This document shows positions 52,814 to 62,064 of a stretch of 64,000 nucleotides of DNA, in pieces; within the stretch, counting starts at the first letter, position 1; each line of letters starts with the position of its first letter. Under the pieces are notes generated by a model. That model was not told the origin of the DNA. It saw nothing but the letters and a program-made list of their open reading frames with translations, and made no database searches. The DNA comes from Emticicia aquatilis (GTDB lineage: Bacteria > Bacteroidota > Bacteroidia > Cytophagales > Spirosomataceae). Location of the stretch: contig NZ_BMKK01000004.1 of assembly GCF_014644295.1 (NCBI RefSeq), positions 124,001 through 188,000 on the forward strand, read 5' to 3'. Made by a program: the position numbers and the translations under genes.

Positions 52814-53572
52814 ATGAAGAAAGGCGTATTTCAGCGAAAAATCAGAAAAACTCATCGTTGGTTAGGTGTAATCTTAGGAATTCAATTCTTTTTATGGACA
52901 ATCGGCGGACTTTATTTTAGTTGGTCAGATATGGATGAAGTTCATGGCGACCACCAAAAAGCCCACATTCACCCCATTGGAGCAGATATTGACTTTGTAA
53001 ACCCTAAAGACATCATTCAACAAATTAAACTGAAAGATTCGGTAAACTTCCTTTTTGATATTCGTCTGATACAAATTCTGAATCGTCCTTTTTATCAAAT
53101 TACTTATGCAAAAGAACACGATAGAGGTAAAAAAATACAACTGGCAAATGCCAAAACTGGTGAGTTACGACCAGCACTAAGCAAAGAAGAAGCGATTGAA
53201 ATTGCAAAAAAAAGTTTTCTGAATGATGCACCAGCACCAGTAAAGTCTGTTGAGTATCTGACCAACACCAATGGGCATCATGAATACCGAGAGCAGCCAC
53301 TTCCAGCTTATGCAGTCACATTTTCGAACCCAACGAATACAACGGTTTATGTAGCGAACGAACTCGGTACAGTACAAAAGTTTAGAAATAGTAAATGGAG
53401 AATCTTTGATTTTTTATGGATGCTCCACACGATGGATTATCAAAGCCGAGATAATATCTCGAATTGGTTATTGAGAGCATTTTCAGTATTTGGAATCATA
53501 ACGATAATTAGTGGATTTACACTGTTTTTTGTAAGTCAAAAATCAAATTCAAAACAAAATAAAACAACATGA
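52814..53572 (+). CDS. PepSY-domain membrane protein
   Basis: This 252-residue protein has a helix near residues 15-35 (TIGGLYFSW at its end), a central PepSY domain (KEEAIEIAKKSFLNDAPAPVKSV and LPAYAVTF) and a second helix near residues 220-240. It belongs to the PepSY-associated membrane family, often next to iron or copper transport genes. Its start is 8 bases after copA and its end overlaps the DUF2911 gene by four bases, so these are co-translated. Function is unknown; a role in reduction or sensing at the membrane is a guess. Confidence 0.82.
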   Translation: MKKGVFQRKIRKTHRWLGVILGIQFFLWTIGGLYFSWSDMDEVHGDHQKAHIHPIGADIDFVNPKDIIQQIKLKDSVNFLFDIRLIQILNRPFYQITYAKEHDRGKKIQLANAKTGELRPALSKEEAIEIAKKSFLNDAPAPVKSVEYLTNTNGHHEYREQPLPAYAVTFSNPTNTTVYVANELGTVQKFRNSKWRIFDFLWMLHTMDYQSRDNISNWLLRAFSVFGIITIISGFTLFFVSQKSNSKQNKTT

Positions 53573-54129
53573 AAAAAATATCAATCTTAACCATATTTCT
53601 ATTTTCGACAATTATTTCTTTTGCTCAACACGAAAACCATCAACCAAAAACTGATACCAGCAAGGTAGCAGCAAAGCCCAAAAGTCCGAAAATGGTTACG
53701 ATGGAAATGATTGGCGACAATCATGTTCATATTGAGTATGGCTCACCAAGTGTTCGTGGCAGAAATATATGGAATGGCTTAGTTGCTTATAATCAAGTAT
53801 GGTCAACTGGTGCTCATAATGCTACATGGATTGATTTTTCTAAAGATGTTATTATTGAAGGTAAACTAATTCCAAAAGGTAAATACGGTTTCTTTACTAT
53901 TCCAAACAAAGACAAATGGGTACTCATTTTGAGCAAAACGTGGAATATGCACTTGGCAGATGATTATAAACAAGAAAATGATGCTATCAGAGTAGAAGTA
54001 GTTCCTATAAAAAATAAAAACCTCACAGAGGCTTTAACCTATGAAGTGATAGCAAAAAACAAAAACAAAGGACTAATCAAAGTCACATGGGAATACCTAA
54101 GTGTTTCTCTTGAATTTGAAAATAAATGA
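53569..54129 (+). CDS. DUF2911 family secreted protein
   Basis: This 186-residue protein starts with a signal peptide (MKKISILTIFLFSTIISFAQ) followed by a His/Lys stretch. The DUF2911 core is HVHIEYGSPSVRGRNIWNGL, VWSTGAHNATWIDFS, EGKLIPKGKYGFFTIP and WVLILSKTW. DUF2911 is widespread in Bacteroidota and has no known function. Its start overlaps the PepSY gene by four bases. Confidence 0.88.
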   Translation: MKKISILTIFLFSTIISFAQHENHQPKTDTSKVAAKPKSPKMVTMEMIGDNHVHIEYGSPSVRGRNIWNGLVAYNQVWSTGAHNATWIDFSKDVIIEGKLIPKGKYGFFTIPNKDKWVLILSKTWNMHLADDYKQENDAIRVEVVPIKNKNLTEALTYEVIAKNKNKGLIKVTWEYLSVSLEFENK

Positions 54130-54142
54130 TTAATAGTTGCAA

Positions 54143-54154
54143 ATTAGGCCTAAT
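54143..54154. promoter_or_regulatory. 12-bp perfect palindrome upstream of the YncE-like gene
   Basis: ATTAGGCCTAAT lies in the 39-base gap before the ATG at 54169. It is a possible operator or a chance match. Confidence 0.3.
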
Positions 54155-54168
54155 AAACAAGCACTAAG

Positions 54169-55224
54169 ATGAAAAAAACAGTAGTTTTTCTATTAATGAT
54201 GAGTGTAATTTTGTCTTGTATGCCAAACGAAGCTACACCTGAATTAAATATCGCTTTTCCTGCGGCGTATGTTATCAACGGAGAAAGTACAACAATTTCG
54301 GTCATTAATCTAAACACAGACGAAACAAATACAATTAAACTAAATCAATCTGTGAGTAATCATTCTACTCATAATATGACCAACGATATTGTATTTCCAC
54401 ACCATATTTATCTTTCGCCCGATGGCACAAAATTAAGTATCGGTGTTCCGGGTGTTGATTTAACCGAAGGACATTCAGGTACACACGAAACAAAGGGAAA
54501 AATCGTAATTATTGATGCTAAAACAGGTAAAGTACTATCACAGACGGAATTGTCTAAACCAAATCATAATTCAATATTCTCGCCTGATGGGTCTGAAATT
54601 TGGACTACTTCAATGGAGCATGAAGGCAAAACTTTAGTATTTGATGCAGCATCAATGTCACTAAAAAATACTATTTCTGTTGGTCCAGAACCAGCCGAAG
54701 TAACATTTTCATCTGATGGAAAATATGCTTTTACAGCTAATGGAGGTAGTAATTCAATTTCAGTGATTGACATAACCTCAAAAAAAGTTATCAAAACAAT
54801 AGCCGTTGGAGCAGAGCCAGTGGGTGCATGGACTGGAACAGATGGAAATATGTATGTCGATAATGAAATCGGTCAGACGGTAAGTGTCATTAATGTCAAT
54901 CAATTGGAGGTGATTGAAACTGTTGATTTAGGTTTTACACCTGGTTATGTTGCTTATAATCAGTCATTAAACGAAATGTGGGTAAGTAATTCTGGTCAAA
55001 GCTTTGTTTACTATTTTAAGAGAGAAAATAATAAATGGAAAAAAGCAGGCAGCATACAGACAGGTTTAGACGCTCATGCAATTGCTTTCTCGAAAGATGA
55101 CAAAATTGCTTACGTCACCAACCAAAAGAACCTTACAGTTTCGATAATCAATACTACTAATCACACTAAAATCAAAGACGTTCAGGTTGGGCAAAAACCT
55201 AACGGAATTGCTTTAAAATATTGA
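54169..55224 (+). CDS. YncE-like beta-propeller lipoprotein, first copy
   Basis: This 351-residue lipoprotein has a lipobox at Cys17 (VILSCMPNE). A seven-bladed YVTN-type propeller follows with blade motifs such as AYVINGESTTISVINLN, GKYAFTANGGSNSISVIDI and IAYVTNQKNLTVSIINTTN. Two histidine-rich spots, FPHHIYLSPDG and EGHSGTHETKG, recur in the second copy at 62065-63138. Propellers of this kind are often secreted; some sit in metal loci. The His clusters could bind metal, but this is not shown. Confidence 0.82.
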   Translation: MKKTVVFLLMMSVILSCMPNEATPELNIAFPAAYVINGESTTISVINLNTDETNTIKLNQSVSNHSTHNMTNDIVFPHHIYLSPDGTKLSIGVPGVDLTEGHSGTHETKGKIVIIDAKTGKVLSQTELSKPNHNSIFSPDGSEIWTTSMEHEGKTLVFDAASMSLKNTISVGPEPAEVTFSSDGKYAFTANGGSNSISVIDITSKKVIKTIAVGAEPVGAWTGTDGNMYVDNEIGQTVSVINVNQLEVIETVDLGFTPGYVAYNQSLNEMWVSNSGQSFVYYFKRENNKWKKAGSIQTGLDAHAIAFSKDDKIAYVTNQKNLTVSIINTTNHTKIKDVQVGQKPNGIALKY

Positions 55225-55327
55225 AACATTACCTCATCAGAAAATAATTTATACTAAAATAAATACAAAGACATGATGATTACCATTTATCTGGGTGTTT
55301 TTGATTTTTATAATATATTATTTGAAG

Positions 55328-57667
55328 ATGAGAAATGAAATTTCTTATATGGATATTCTAAAAAATGTTGGGCAGAGTTCCGCTTCTAAAAAAGTGTTGC
55401 CAATAATTGCATTGCTTTTGTTTATATCAAAACCATCTTATAGCCAAAAAGTGGTTCGATATGACCTTTATGTAAAAGATACAACTGTGTTATTTGGAGC
55501 TAAACCTAAACGTGCAATTGCCGTAAATGGCCAAATACCAATGCCTACCCTAACATTTATGGAAGGCGATACAGCAGAGATTTACGTACATAATGAATTA
55601 AATGAGGAAACATCTTTGCACTGGCATGGTTTATTTCTGCCAAACAGATATGACGGTGTACCCAATCTTACACAAATGCCAATTAAGCCACATACAACTC
55701 ATTTATATCGTTTCCCAATTATTCAGCATGGCACGCACTGGTATCACAGCCATACTGGCCTGCAAGAACAAATCGGAATGTATGGCTCAATGATTTTGAA
55801 CAAAAAGACATCCGATTCAACTTTTAGGACAGGAATTGATGATTTACCAACTATACCGATTATTTTAAGTGAATGGACAGATATGAACCCCAAAAACGTT
55901 CATCGGATGCTTCATAATGCCACAGATTGGTTCGCTATTCAGAAAGGTGCAACTCAAAGTTATGGAGAAGCAATTAAACAGGGTTATTTGAAAACTAAAG
56001 TAAATAACGAATGGAAGCGAATGAATGCAATGGATGTAAGTGATGTCTATTACAATACATTTTTGATTAATGGCAGAAAAGAAAGCCAACTTACGCAATT
56101 TAAAGTCGGAGATAAAGTTCGACTACGAATTTCAAACGGTGGTGCATCAACTTATTTTTGGTTAAAATATGCAGGCGGAAAAATAACGGTTGTAGCGAAT
56201 GACGGTAATGATATTGAACCCGTTGAAGTTGATAGATTAATTATTGCTGTATCCGAAACTTACGATGTTATACTATCGATTCCTGAAGACAAAAAATCCT
56301 TTGAATTTTTGGCAACTTCCGAAGACCGTACAAAATCAACATCATTATTTTTAGGTGAGGGTGAAAAGATAAAAGCGAAACCAATGCCTAAACTCAAATA
56401 TTTTGAGGGAATGAAAATGATGAATGGCATGATGAAAATGAATGGTGATTTAGATGATATGGGTATGCAGATGTCGTTAAATCAGATGGATATGAATGTA
56501 GTAATGTATTCTGAAATAACGGGTGAACCTGAAAAACCTAAACACACCATGAAAAACATGGAAATGGGCAAAAAGAAAGCACATGACATGGAAAGTATGA
56601 CAACCGAAGATACACAATATAATAGCAATGAATTATCGGATATTATTACTTTAAATTATTCAATGCTTAAAGCGACCTCTGTAACAAAACTTCCGAAAGA
56701 AGCTCCTGTGAAAGAATTACGCTTTGAGTTGAGTGGAAATATGAACCGATATGTTTGGAGTTTAGATAATAAAGTTGTCTCGGAAGCCGATAAAATTCTT
56801 ATTAAGAAAGGTGAAACAGTAAGAATAATTCTATACAATGGTTCAATGATGCGGCACCCAATGCACCTACACGGACATGATTTTAGGGTGTTGAACGGTC
56901 AGGGGGATTTTTCTCCTCTAAAAAATGTCATTGATATTATGCCAATGGAAACCGATACTTTAGAGTTTAGTGCAAATATAGAAGGAGATTGGTTTTTTCA
57001 TTGTCATATTCTTTATCACATGATGGCTGGTATGGGAAGAGTTTTTAGTTATGAAAATCAGCAACCAAATCCTGAAATTCAAAATCCTAAATTGGCACAA
57101 AGAAAATTGTATGCTGATGATAGGCAATTTCATTTGATGGCGGAAAATGATGTGGCAACCAATGGCAATGATGGTGAATTAATGCTTCAAAATACCCGAT
57201 GGAGTATCGGTACTGAATGGCGACTGGGCTATAACGACCATCATGGCTACGAAACTGAAACTCATTTGGGAAGGTATATTGGAAAAATGCAGTGGCTAAT
57301 GCCTTTTATAGGCTTCGATTGGCGTTATCGTCAGATTAATCATGTAATGATGGATAAGTCGATTGAAACAAATCTCTTTGGACAGAAAAGCACCAAAGAT
57401 AAAAGAGCAGTCCTAAGTTTGGGTGTAAATTATACATTACCAATGCTCGTTACCGCACAGGCTGAAGTTTTTACCGACGGCAATTTTCGTTTACAATTAG
57501 AAAGAAAAGATATTCCTCTTTCAAAGCGATTACGTATGAATATGATGATAAATACAGATAAAGAATATATGGCTGGTTTGCGGTATATTTTGAATAAAAA
57601 TATTGGCATTTCGACTCATTATGACAGCGATATGGGCTTTGGGCTTGGATTTATGTTAAATTATTAA
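55328..57667 (+). CDS. Multicopper oxidase with CopB-like C-terminal domain
   Basis: This protein is 779 residues from ATG 55328. A GTG 33 bases upstream gives a weaker start, and ATG 55349 is another option. After a signal-like helix (VLPIIALLLFIS) the oxidase has the copper motifs HWHGLFLP, HWYHSHTGLQEQIGMYG, HPMHLHGHDFRV and HCHILYHMMAGMGR. A Met-rich region (MKMMNGMMKMNGDLDDMGMQ) lies near residue 360, as in PcoA/CopA oxidases. The last 170 residues look like a beta-barrel of the CopB kind (WRLGYNDHHGYETETHLG, GLRYILNKNIGIS). It would oxidise Cu(I) to Cu(II) in the periplasm and may also sit in the outer membrane. Confidence 0.88.
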   Translation: MRNEISYMDILKNVGQSSASKKVLPIIALLLFISKPSYSQKVVRYDLYVKDTTVLFGAKPKRAIAVNGQIPMPTLTFMEGDTAEIYVHNELNEETSLHWHGLFLPNRYDGVPNLTQMPIKPHTTHLYRFPIIQHGTHWYHSHTGLQEQIGMYGSMILNKKTSDSTFRTGIDDLPTIPIILSEWTDMNPKNVHRMLHNATDWFAIQKGATQSYGEAIKQGYLKTKVNNEWKRMNAMDVSDVYYNTFLINGRKESQLTQFKVGDKVRLRISNGGASTYFWLKYAGGKITVVANDGNDIEPVEVDRLIIAVSETYDVILSIPEDKKSFEFLATSEDRTKSTSLFLGEGEKIKAKPMPKLKYFEGMKMMNGMMKMNGDLDDMGMQMSLNQMDMNVVMYSEITGEPEKPKHTMKNMEMGKKKAHDMESMTTEDTQYNSNELSDIITLNYSMLKATSVTKLPKEAPVKELRFELSGNMNRYVWSLDNKVVSEADKILIKKGETVRIILYNGSMMRHPMHLHGHDFRVLNGQGDFSPLKNVIDIMPMETDTLEFSANIEGDWFFHCHILYHMMAGMGRVFSYENQQPNPEIQNPKLAQRKLYADDRQFHLMAENDVATNGNDGELMLQNTRWSIGTEWRLGYNDHHGYETETHLGRYIGKMQWLMPFIGFDWRYRQINHVMMDKSIETNLFGQKSTKDKRAVLSLGVNYTLPMLVTAQAEVFTDGNFRLQLERKDIPLSKRLRMNMMINTDKEYMAGLRYILNKNIGISTHYDSDMGFGLGFMLNY

Positions 57668-57725
57668 AGATATTAAATCAAAAAAATACACTCATCAACA
57701 AAATTTTTCACAAAAATATAAAAAA

Positions 57726-58247
57726 ATGAAAACGATAAAACACACCATTATTTTGATAGCTTTTTTTGCTTCAAACACATTTGCACAAAATGGCAAGTTT
57801 GATAAGATTGATGCTATAACAGCAAACCAAGTTAATACTTTGATAAACTCCTATTATGCCATAAAAGATGCTTTAGTAGCTACAGATGGCTCAAAAGCAA
57901 GCATTGAAGCAAAAAATTTCTTGGCAAAACTTGATGTCATTGACCAAAGCAAAATGACTACAGAACAAAAATTTTTTTTTAAACCATTGAACGAACGCAT
58001 GAGTTCGGATGCTAAACACATTAGTGAAAATAAAGACCCCGAACACCAAAGAGAGCATTTTAGAGAATTATCCACCAATATGGTGTCTTTAATTAAGGCA
58101 TTTGGAAATACTGAAGATTCCTTTGTACAGTATTGCCCAATGGTAAAAAAGAGTTGGTTGAGCAATAACAAAGCCATTAAAAACCCTTATTACGGTAATA
58201 AAATGTTGAACTGTGGAAAAGTAACCGAAATAATTTCTAAAAAATAG
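57726..58247 (+). CDS. DUF3347 family secreted protein
   Basis: This 173-residue protein has a signal peptide (residues 1-20), then a helical domain: VNTLINSYYAIKDALVATDG, EAKNFLAKLDVI, EHQREHFRELSTNMVSLI. A C-terminal CPMVKKSWLSN and LNCGKVTEI give two cysteines, as usual in DUF3347. The family occurs in copper and other metal efflux loci of Bacteroidota. Function is unknown; a periplasmic metal chaperone is suggested by context. It stands between two multicopper oxidase genes, with the second starting 17 bases after it. Confidence 0.85.
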   Translation: MKTIKHTIILIAFFASNTFAQNGKFDKIDAITANQVNTLINSYYAIKDALVATDGSKASIEAKNFLAKLDVIDQSKMTTEQKFFFKPLNERMSSDAKHISENKDPEHQREHFRELSTNMVSLIKAFGNTEDSFVQYCPMVKKSWLSNNKAIKNPYYGNKMLNCGKVTEIISKK

Positions 58248-58264
58248 CTAAATAAATCAACCAA

Positions 58265-59695
58265 ATGAAACGCAGAACATTCATCAGAAATAGTGCTATT
58301 GGAATTGTTGCAGGAAGTGCTTTGCTTGAAAGTTGTATGAAGGTTGAGCCAGTGCCTGTGAGTATGGCCGAAGATAATTTTAGCAATCCATTGAATATTC
58401 CAAAGATTATTCAAAACCCAAAAAATTATGTAATGAATGCTAAAACCACCCAAGCAAAAATTACAAACAAAGGCACAACTGAGATAATGAGTTATTTGGA
58501 AAATATACCAACTGGCCCCCTTTTTAGAATGCAAAAAGGCCACGAATTCAGTACCTCATTCAAAAATAACTTGGATGAGCATACCAATATTCATTGGCAC
58601 GGTTTGGTGATTCCAGCTAATATGGACGGACATCCTGAAAATATAATTCATCCAAACGAAAGTTTTGAATACCGATTTAATGTCAATCAACGGGCGGGTA
58701 CTTATTGGTATCATCCACACCCTCACGAAGCTACCGCCCGTCAAACTTATATGGGCTTGGCAGGAATGTTAATTGTAAATGATACTGAAGAAGCCACTCT
58801 AAATTTGCCATCGGGAGCGTTAGAGATACCTTTAATCATTTCAGATAAACGACTATCTAACAACAACTTACGATATAACCCAACAATGAATGAAGTGATG
58901 AGTGGCTATATGGGTGAAACTATTACTGTTAATGGAACTGCTTTTCCTTATACCGAGGTTTCGAGTACAACTTACCGACTTCGCATTTTGAATGCTTCAA
59001 ATGCCCGTATTTATAATTTGGCTTTTACAAATAATTTACCCTTCACAGTCATTGGTTCAGACGGTGGTTTGCTCGAAAATCCAGCGAAAATGACTTCTCT
59101 ATTGCTTGGTCCTGCCGAACGGGTAGATATATTGGTAGATTTTAGTAGTCTGAAAATAAACGAAAGTGTTTTTTTGAAATCAAATACTTTTCCTGATGGA
59201 AGTAAGGCTCAAGGGAAAGAAGAATTTAATTTTATGAAGTTTACGGTCAAAACAATAGTTACCGAAAACTATCAGACTCCTGCCCGATTATCGACCATCG
59301 AAAAATTATCGATGTCAAGCAAAACTCGCACTTTCAAGCTTCAAATGAAAATGGGATTGAAAATGAGTCATCAAATCAATAACAAGTTATATTCTTCAAC
59401 CCGCATTGACGAAACAGTAAAAGTCGGCGATATTGAAACTTGGATTTTTGAAAATAAAAGCGACGAACCACACCCTATGCACATTCATGGTTTGCAGTTT
59501 CAAGTATCGGAGCGAAGCAGTAAACGTGGCATATTACCCCACGAAAAGGGTTGGAAGGATGTCGTATTATTAATGCCCAACGAAACTGTAAAAGTCACAA
59601 TGAAATTCCCTGATAATAAAGGCAAATATATGGTTCATTGCCACAATCTCGAACACGAAGACGATGGTATGATGCTCCAATTTGAAATTGTTTAA
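58265..59695 (+). CDS. Multicopper oxidase, CueO/CotA-like
   Basis: This 476-residue enzyme starts with MKRRTFIRNSAIGIVAGSAL, a twin-arginine type signal, and has a lipobox-like cysteine in LLESCMK. The three-domain cupredoxin architecture has copper ligands in NIHWHGLVIP, YWYHPHPHEATARQ, HPMHIHGLQFQV and MVHCHNLEHEDDGMMLQ. All motifs are complete. It would oxidise Cu(I) or phenolic substrates after folding in the cytoplasm. Its partner in the island is the larger oxidase at 55328-57667, from which it differs in having no beta-barrel tail. Confidence 0.92.
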   Translation: MKRRTFIRNSAIGIVAGSALLESCMKVEPVPVSMAEDNFSNPLNIPKIIQNPKNYVMNAKTTQAKITNKGTTEIMSYLENIPTGPLFRMQKGHEFSTSFKNNLDEHTNIHWHGLVIPANMDGHPENIIHPNESFEYRFNVNQRAGTYWYHPHPHEATARQTYMGLAGMLIVNDTEEATLNLPSGALEIPLIISDKRLSNNNLRYNPTMNEVMSGYMGETITVNGTAFPYTEVSSTTYRLRILNASNARIYNLAFTNNLPFTVIGSDGGLLENPAKMTSLLLGPAERVDILVDFSSLKINESVFLKSNTFPDGSKAQGKEEFNFMKFTVKTIVTENYQTPARLSTIEKLSMSSKTRTFKLQMKMGLKMSHQINNKLYSSTRIDETVKVGDIETWIFENKSDEPHPMHIHGLQFQVSERSSKRGILPHEKGWKDVVLLMPNETVKVTMKFPDNKGKYMVHCHNLEHEDDGMMLQFEIV

Positions 59696-59739
59696 CAACC
59701 TTAGAACAAGCCCCAAACTTGTTTGTTTATCCAAACGAA

Positions 59740-61977
59740 ATGAATATTTTTTCTAAAAAAATAATATTGCCATTTTTTTTCTATGCAATCAATCTAAACA
59801 TTTTTGCTCAAAATGTCAGCGGCATTGTTTTAGACAAAAGCAATAACAAAGAAGAACCTATCATTGGTGCAACCGTAAACTGGCTTGGTACTAAAATAGC
59901 CACTACAACTGATATTGAAGGAAAATTCACGATTGCTCGAGCAAAGTCTAAAAAACTGGTAATCAGCTTTGTAGGCTATAAATCAGACACACTCGACATC
60001 AGTAACGAAACCGACTTGAGAGTGTTTCTTCAATCTGAAAACCAGTTACAAGAAGTAGTTGTTCGCAGTAGTTCAACCTCGATGGATAGGCTATCGCCAA
60101 TTCATACCGAAATCTTAACCTCAAAGGCTTTGGCAAAAGCCGCCTGTTGTAATCTTTCAGAAAGTTTCGAGACAAACGCCTCTGTTTCAGTTAGTTATGC
60201 CGATGCCGTTACGGGAGCAAAACAAATTCAACTATTAGGTCTGGCTGGAACTTATGTACAAACCAACGTAGAAAATATACCATCAATAAGAGGACTGGCC
60301 ACAACTTTTGGGCTAAATTATATACCTGGAACGTGGATTCAGTCGATAGACATTGGTAAAGGTGCAGGTTCGGTAGTAAATGGTTATGAGTCTATGACAG
60401 GACAAATCAATGTGGAACTTCAAAAACCAGATTTAGCCGAAAAAGTATATCTCAATACCTATGTAAATAGTTTGGGTCGAGGTGAAATTAATCTAAATTT
60501 GGCACATATTTTTAAACAAAAACAAGAATCCAAGCCCAAATGGTCGGTAGCATTTCTATCACATGGCTCCACGATGCAAACCTCGATTGATAAAAACAAC
60601 GATAATTTCTATGATTTGCCTAAATATACACAAGCAAATTTTATTAATCGTTGGAAATACGAATCTGATAAAATGGTAGCCCAGTTTGGTGTAAAATACC
60701 TTTATGATACACGTTTAGGAGGACAAATCAATAAAAACCCATTATCGCTTGATAACCTTATTTATAGATTTTCTAACACTACGAATCGAGCCGAGTTTTT
60801 CTCGAAAACCGCTAAACTTTACCAATCAAAACCATATCGTGGCTTAGGGTTTATTGTCAATGGAGTTATCCATGATTCAAAATCACAGTTCGGCTTTCGT
60901 CCGTATGATGGCAAACAACAAACACTTTATGGTAATCTGATTTATCAAGATATTTTTGGAAACACCAATCATTCATACAAAGCGGGTTTGAGCTTTTTGT
61001 ACGACAATTACGATGAAAAATTTGCTGATTTGATTTATCAGCGTGAAGAAATAGTAAAAGGTGGATTCTTTGAATATACTTACAAGCACCTCGAAAAACT
61101 AACCGCAGTGGCAGGTACAAGACTTGATTTTCATAACTTGTATGGAACGATTTTCACGCCTCGCTTACACGTACTTTACAATGCAACCGAAAATACGGCC
61201 TTACGCCTTTCGGCAGGAAAAGGTTTCCGAACAGCCAATCCATTTGCCGAATATTTCGGAAACTTGGTTAGCTCACGAACCGTACGTTTCTTAGAAGCTA
61301 TCAGACCCGAAGTTTCATGGAATTACGGAGTAAGTTTGACCAAAACTTTTGGAAAATCTAATTTGATTATTGATTTGTATCATACCCGATTCCAAAATCA
61401 ATTAATTGGCGATACCGAACACCCAAATTTCTTGTATTTCTATAATTCTCAAGGAAAAAACTATGCAAATTCTGCACAAGTTGAGGTGAATCTCGTGCCA
61501 GCCCCTCGACTTGAATTCAAAGTGGCTTACCGTTATTCAGATGTTTGGCAAACACTCGGAAAGTCGTTAAATCAAGAAATTACGGTACGAAAAATGTTTG
61601 TACCAATAGATAGAGTTTTATTTAATGTAGGCTATGCCCTACCCTACGATAAATGGAAGTTTGATGTAACATTGCAATTCAATGGGCAGCGTAGAATCCC
61701 AAATTTATCAACCACTTATGTGCATACAAGTTACGAAGCTATGCCGATACAATTCGCTCCAGCTTTTGTAAATCTAAATGCACAAGTAAGCCGTTCGTTC
61801 AGAAGATGGGATATTTATCTCGGTGGAGAAAATTTGACAAATTTCCGTCAAAAAGACCCAATCGTAACTCCTGATAATCCTTTTGGAAGCAGATTTGATG
61901 CTGGAAGTGCATGGGGCCCAGTTGTAGGTCGAGTCATTTATTTCGGAACTCGCTATAAATTGGGAGGCAGAATTTAA
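59740..61977 (+). CDS. TonB-dependent outer membrane receptor
   Basis: This 745-residue receptor starts at ATG 59740; an in-frame TTG 21 bases upstream is not needed. A signal peptide (MNIFSKKIILPFFF start, ending FAQN) is followed by a carboxypeptidase-regulatory-like domain (GATVNWLGTKIATTTDIEGKF). The plug has a paired cysteine in AKAACCNLSESFETNASVSV, then NIPSIRGL and GYESMTGQINVEL. A 22-strand barrel ends in a hydrophobic, Arg-rich YFGTRYKLGGRI. It takes up a metal complex or other ligand with TonB energy. The Cys pair and location suggest copper, but this is unproven. Confidence 0.9.
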   Translation: MNIFSKKIILPFFFYAINLNIFAQNVSGIVLDKSNNKEEPIIGATVNWLGTKIATTTDIEGKFTIARAKSKKLVISFVGYKSDTLDISNETDLRVFLQSENQLQEVVVRSSSTSMDRLSPIHTEILTSKALAKAACCNLSESFETNASVSVSYADAVTGAKQIQLLGLAGTYVQTNVENIPSIRGLATTFGLNYIPGTWIQSIDIGKGAGSVVNGYESMTGQINVELQKPDLAEKVYLNTYVNSLGRGEINLNLAHIFKQKQESKPKWSVAFLSHGSTMQTSIDKNNDNFYDLPKYTQANFINRWKYESDKMVAQFGVKYLYDTRLGGQINKNPLSLDNLIYRFSNTTNRAEFFSKTAKLYQSKPYRGLGFIVNGVIHDSKSQFGFRPYDGKQQTLYGNLIYQDIFGNTNHSYKAGLSFLYDNYDEKFADLIYQREEIVKGGFFEYTYKHLEKLTAVAGTRLDFHNLYGTIFTPRLHVLYNATENTALRLSAGKGFRTANPFAEYFGNLVSSRTVRFLEAIRPEVSWNYGVSLTKTFGKSNLIIDLYHTRFQNQLIGDTEHPNFLYFYNSQGKNYANSAQVEVNLVPAPRLEFKVAYRYSDVWQTLGKSLNQEITVRKMFVPIDRVLFNVGYALPYDKWKFDVTLQFNGQRRIPNLSTTYVHTSYEAMPIQFAPAFVNLNAQVSRSFRRWDIYLGGENLTNFRQKDPIVTPDNPFGSRFDAGSAWGPVVGRVIYFGTRYKLGGRI

Positions 61978-62064
61978 TTTTCTATACCAATAACCAATAT
62001 GTTTTATTTTTGATATACAGATAAACTGAGTAGATTCGTTTTCTATTAGAGAAAAAAATAAACA

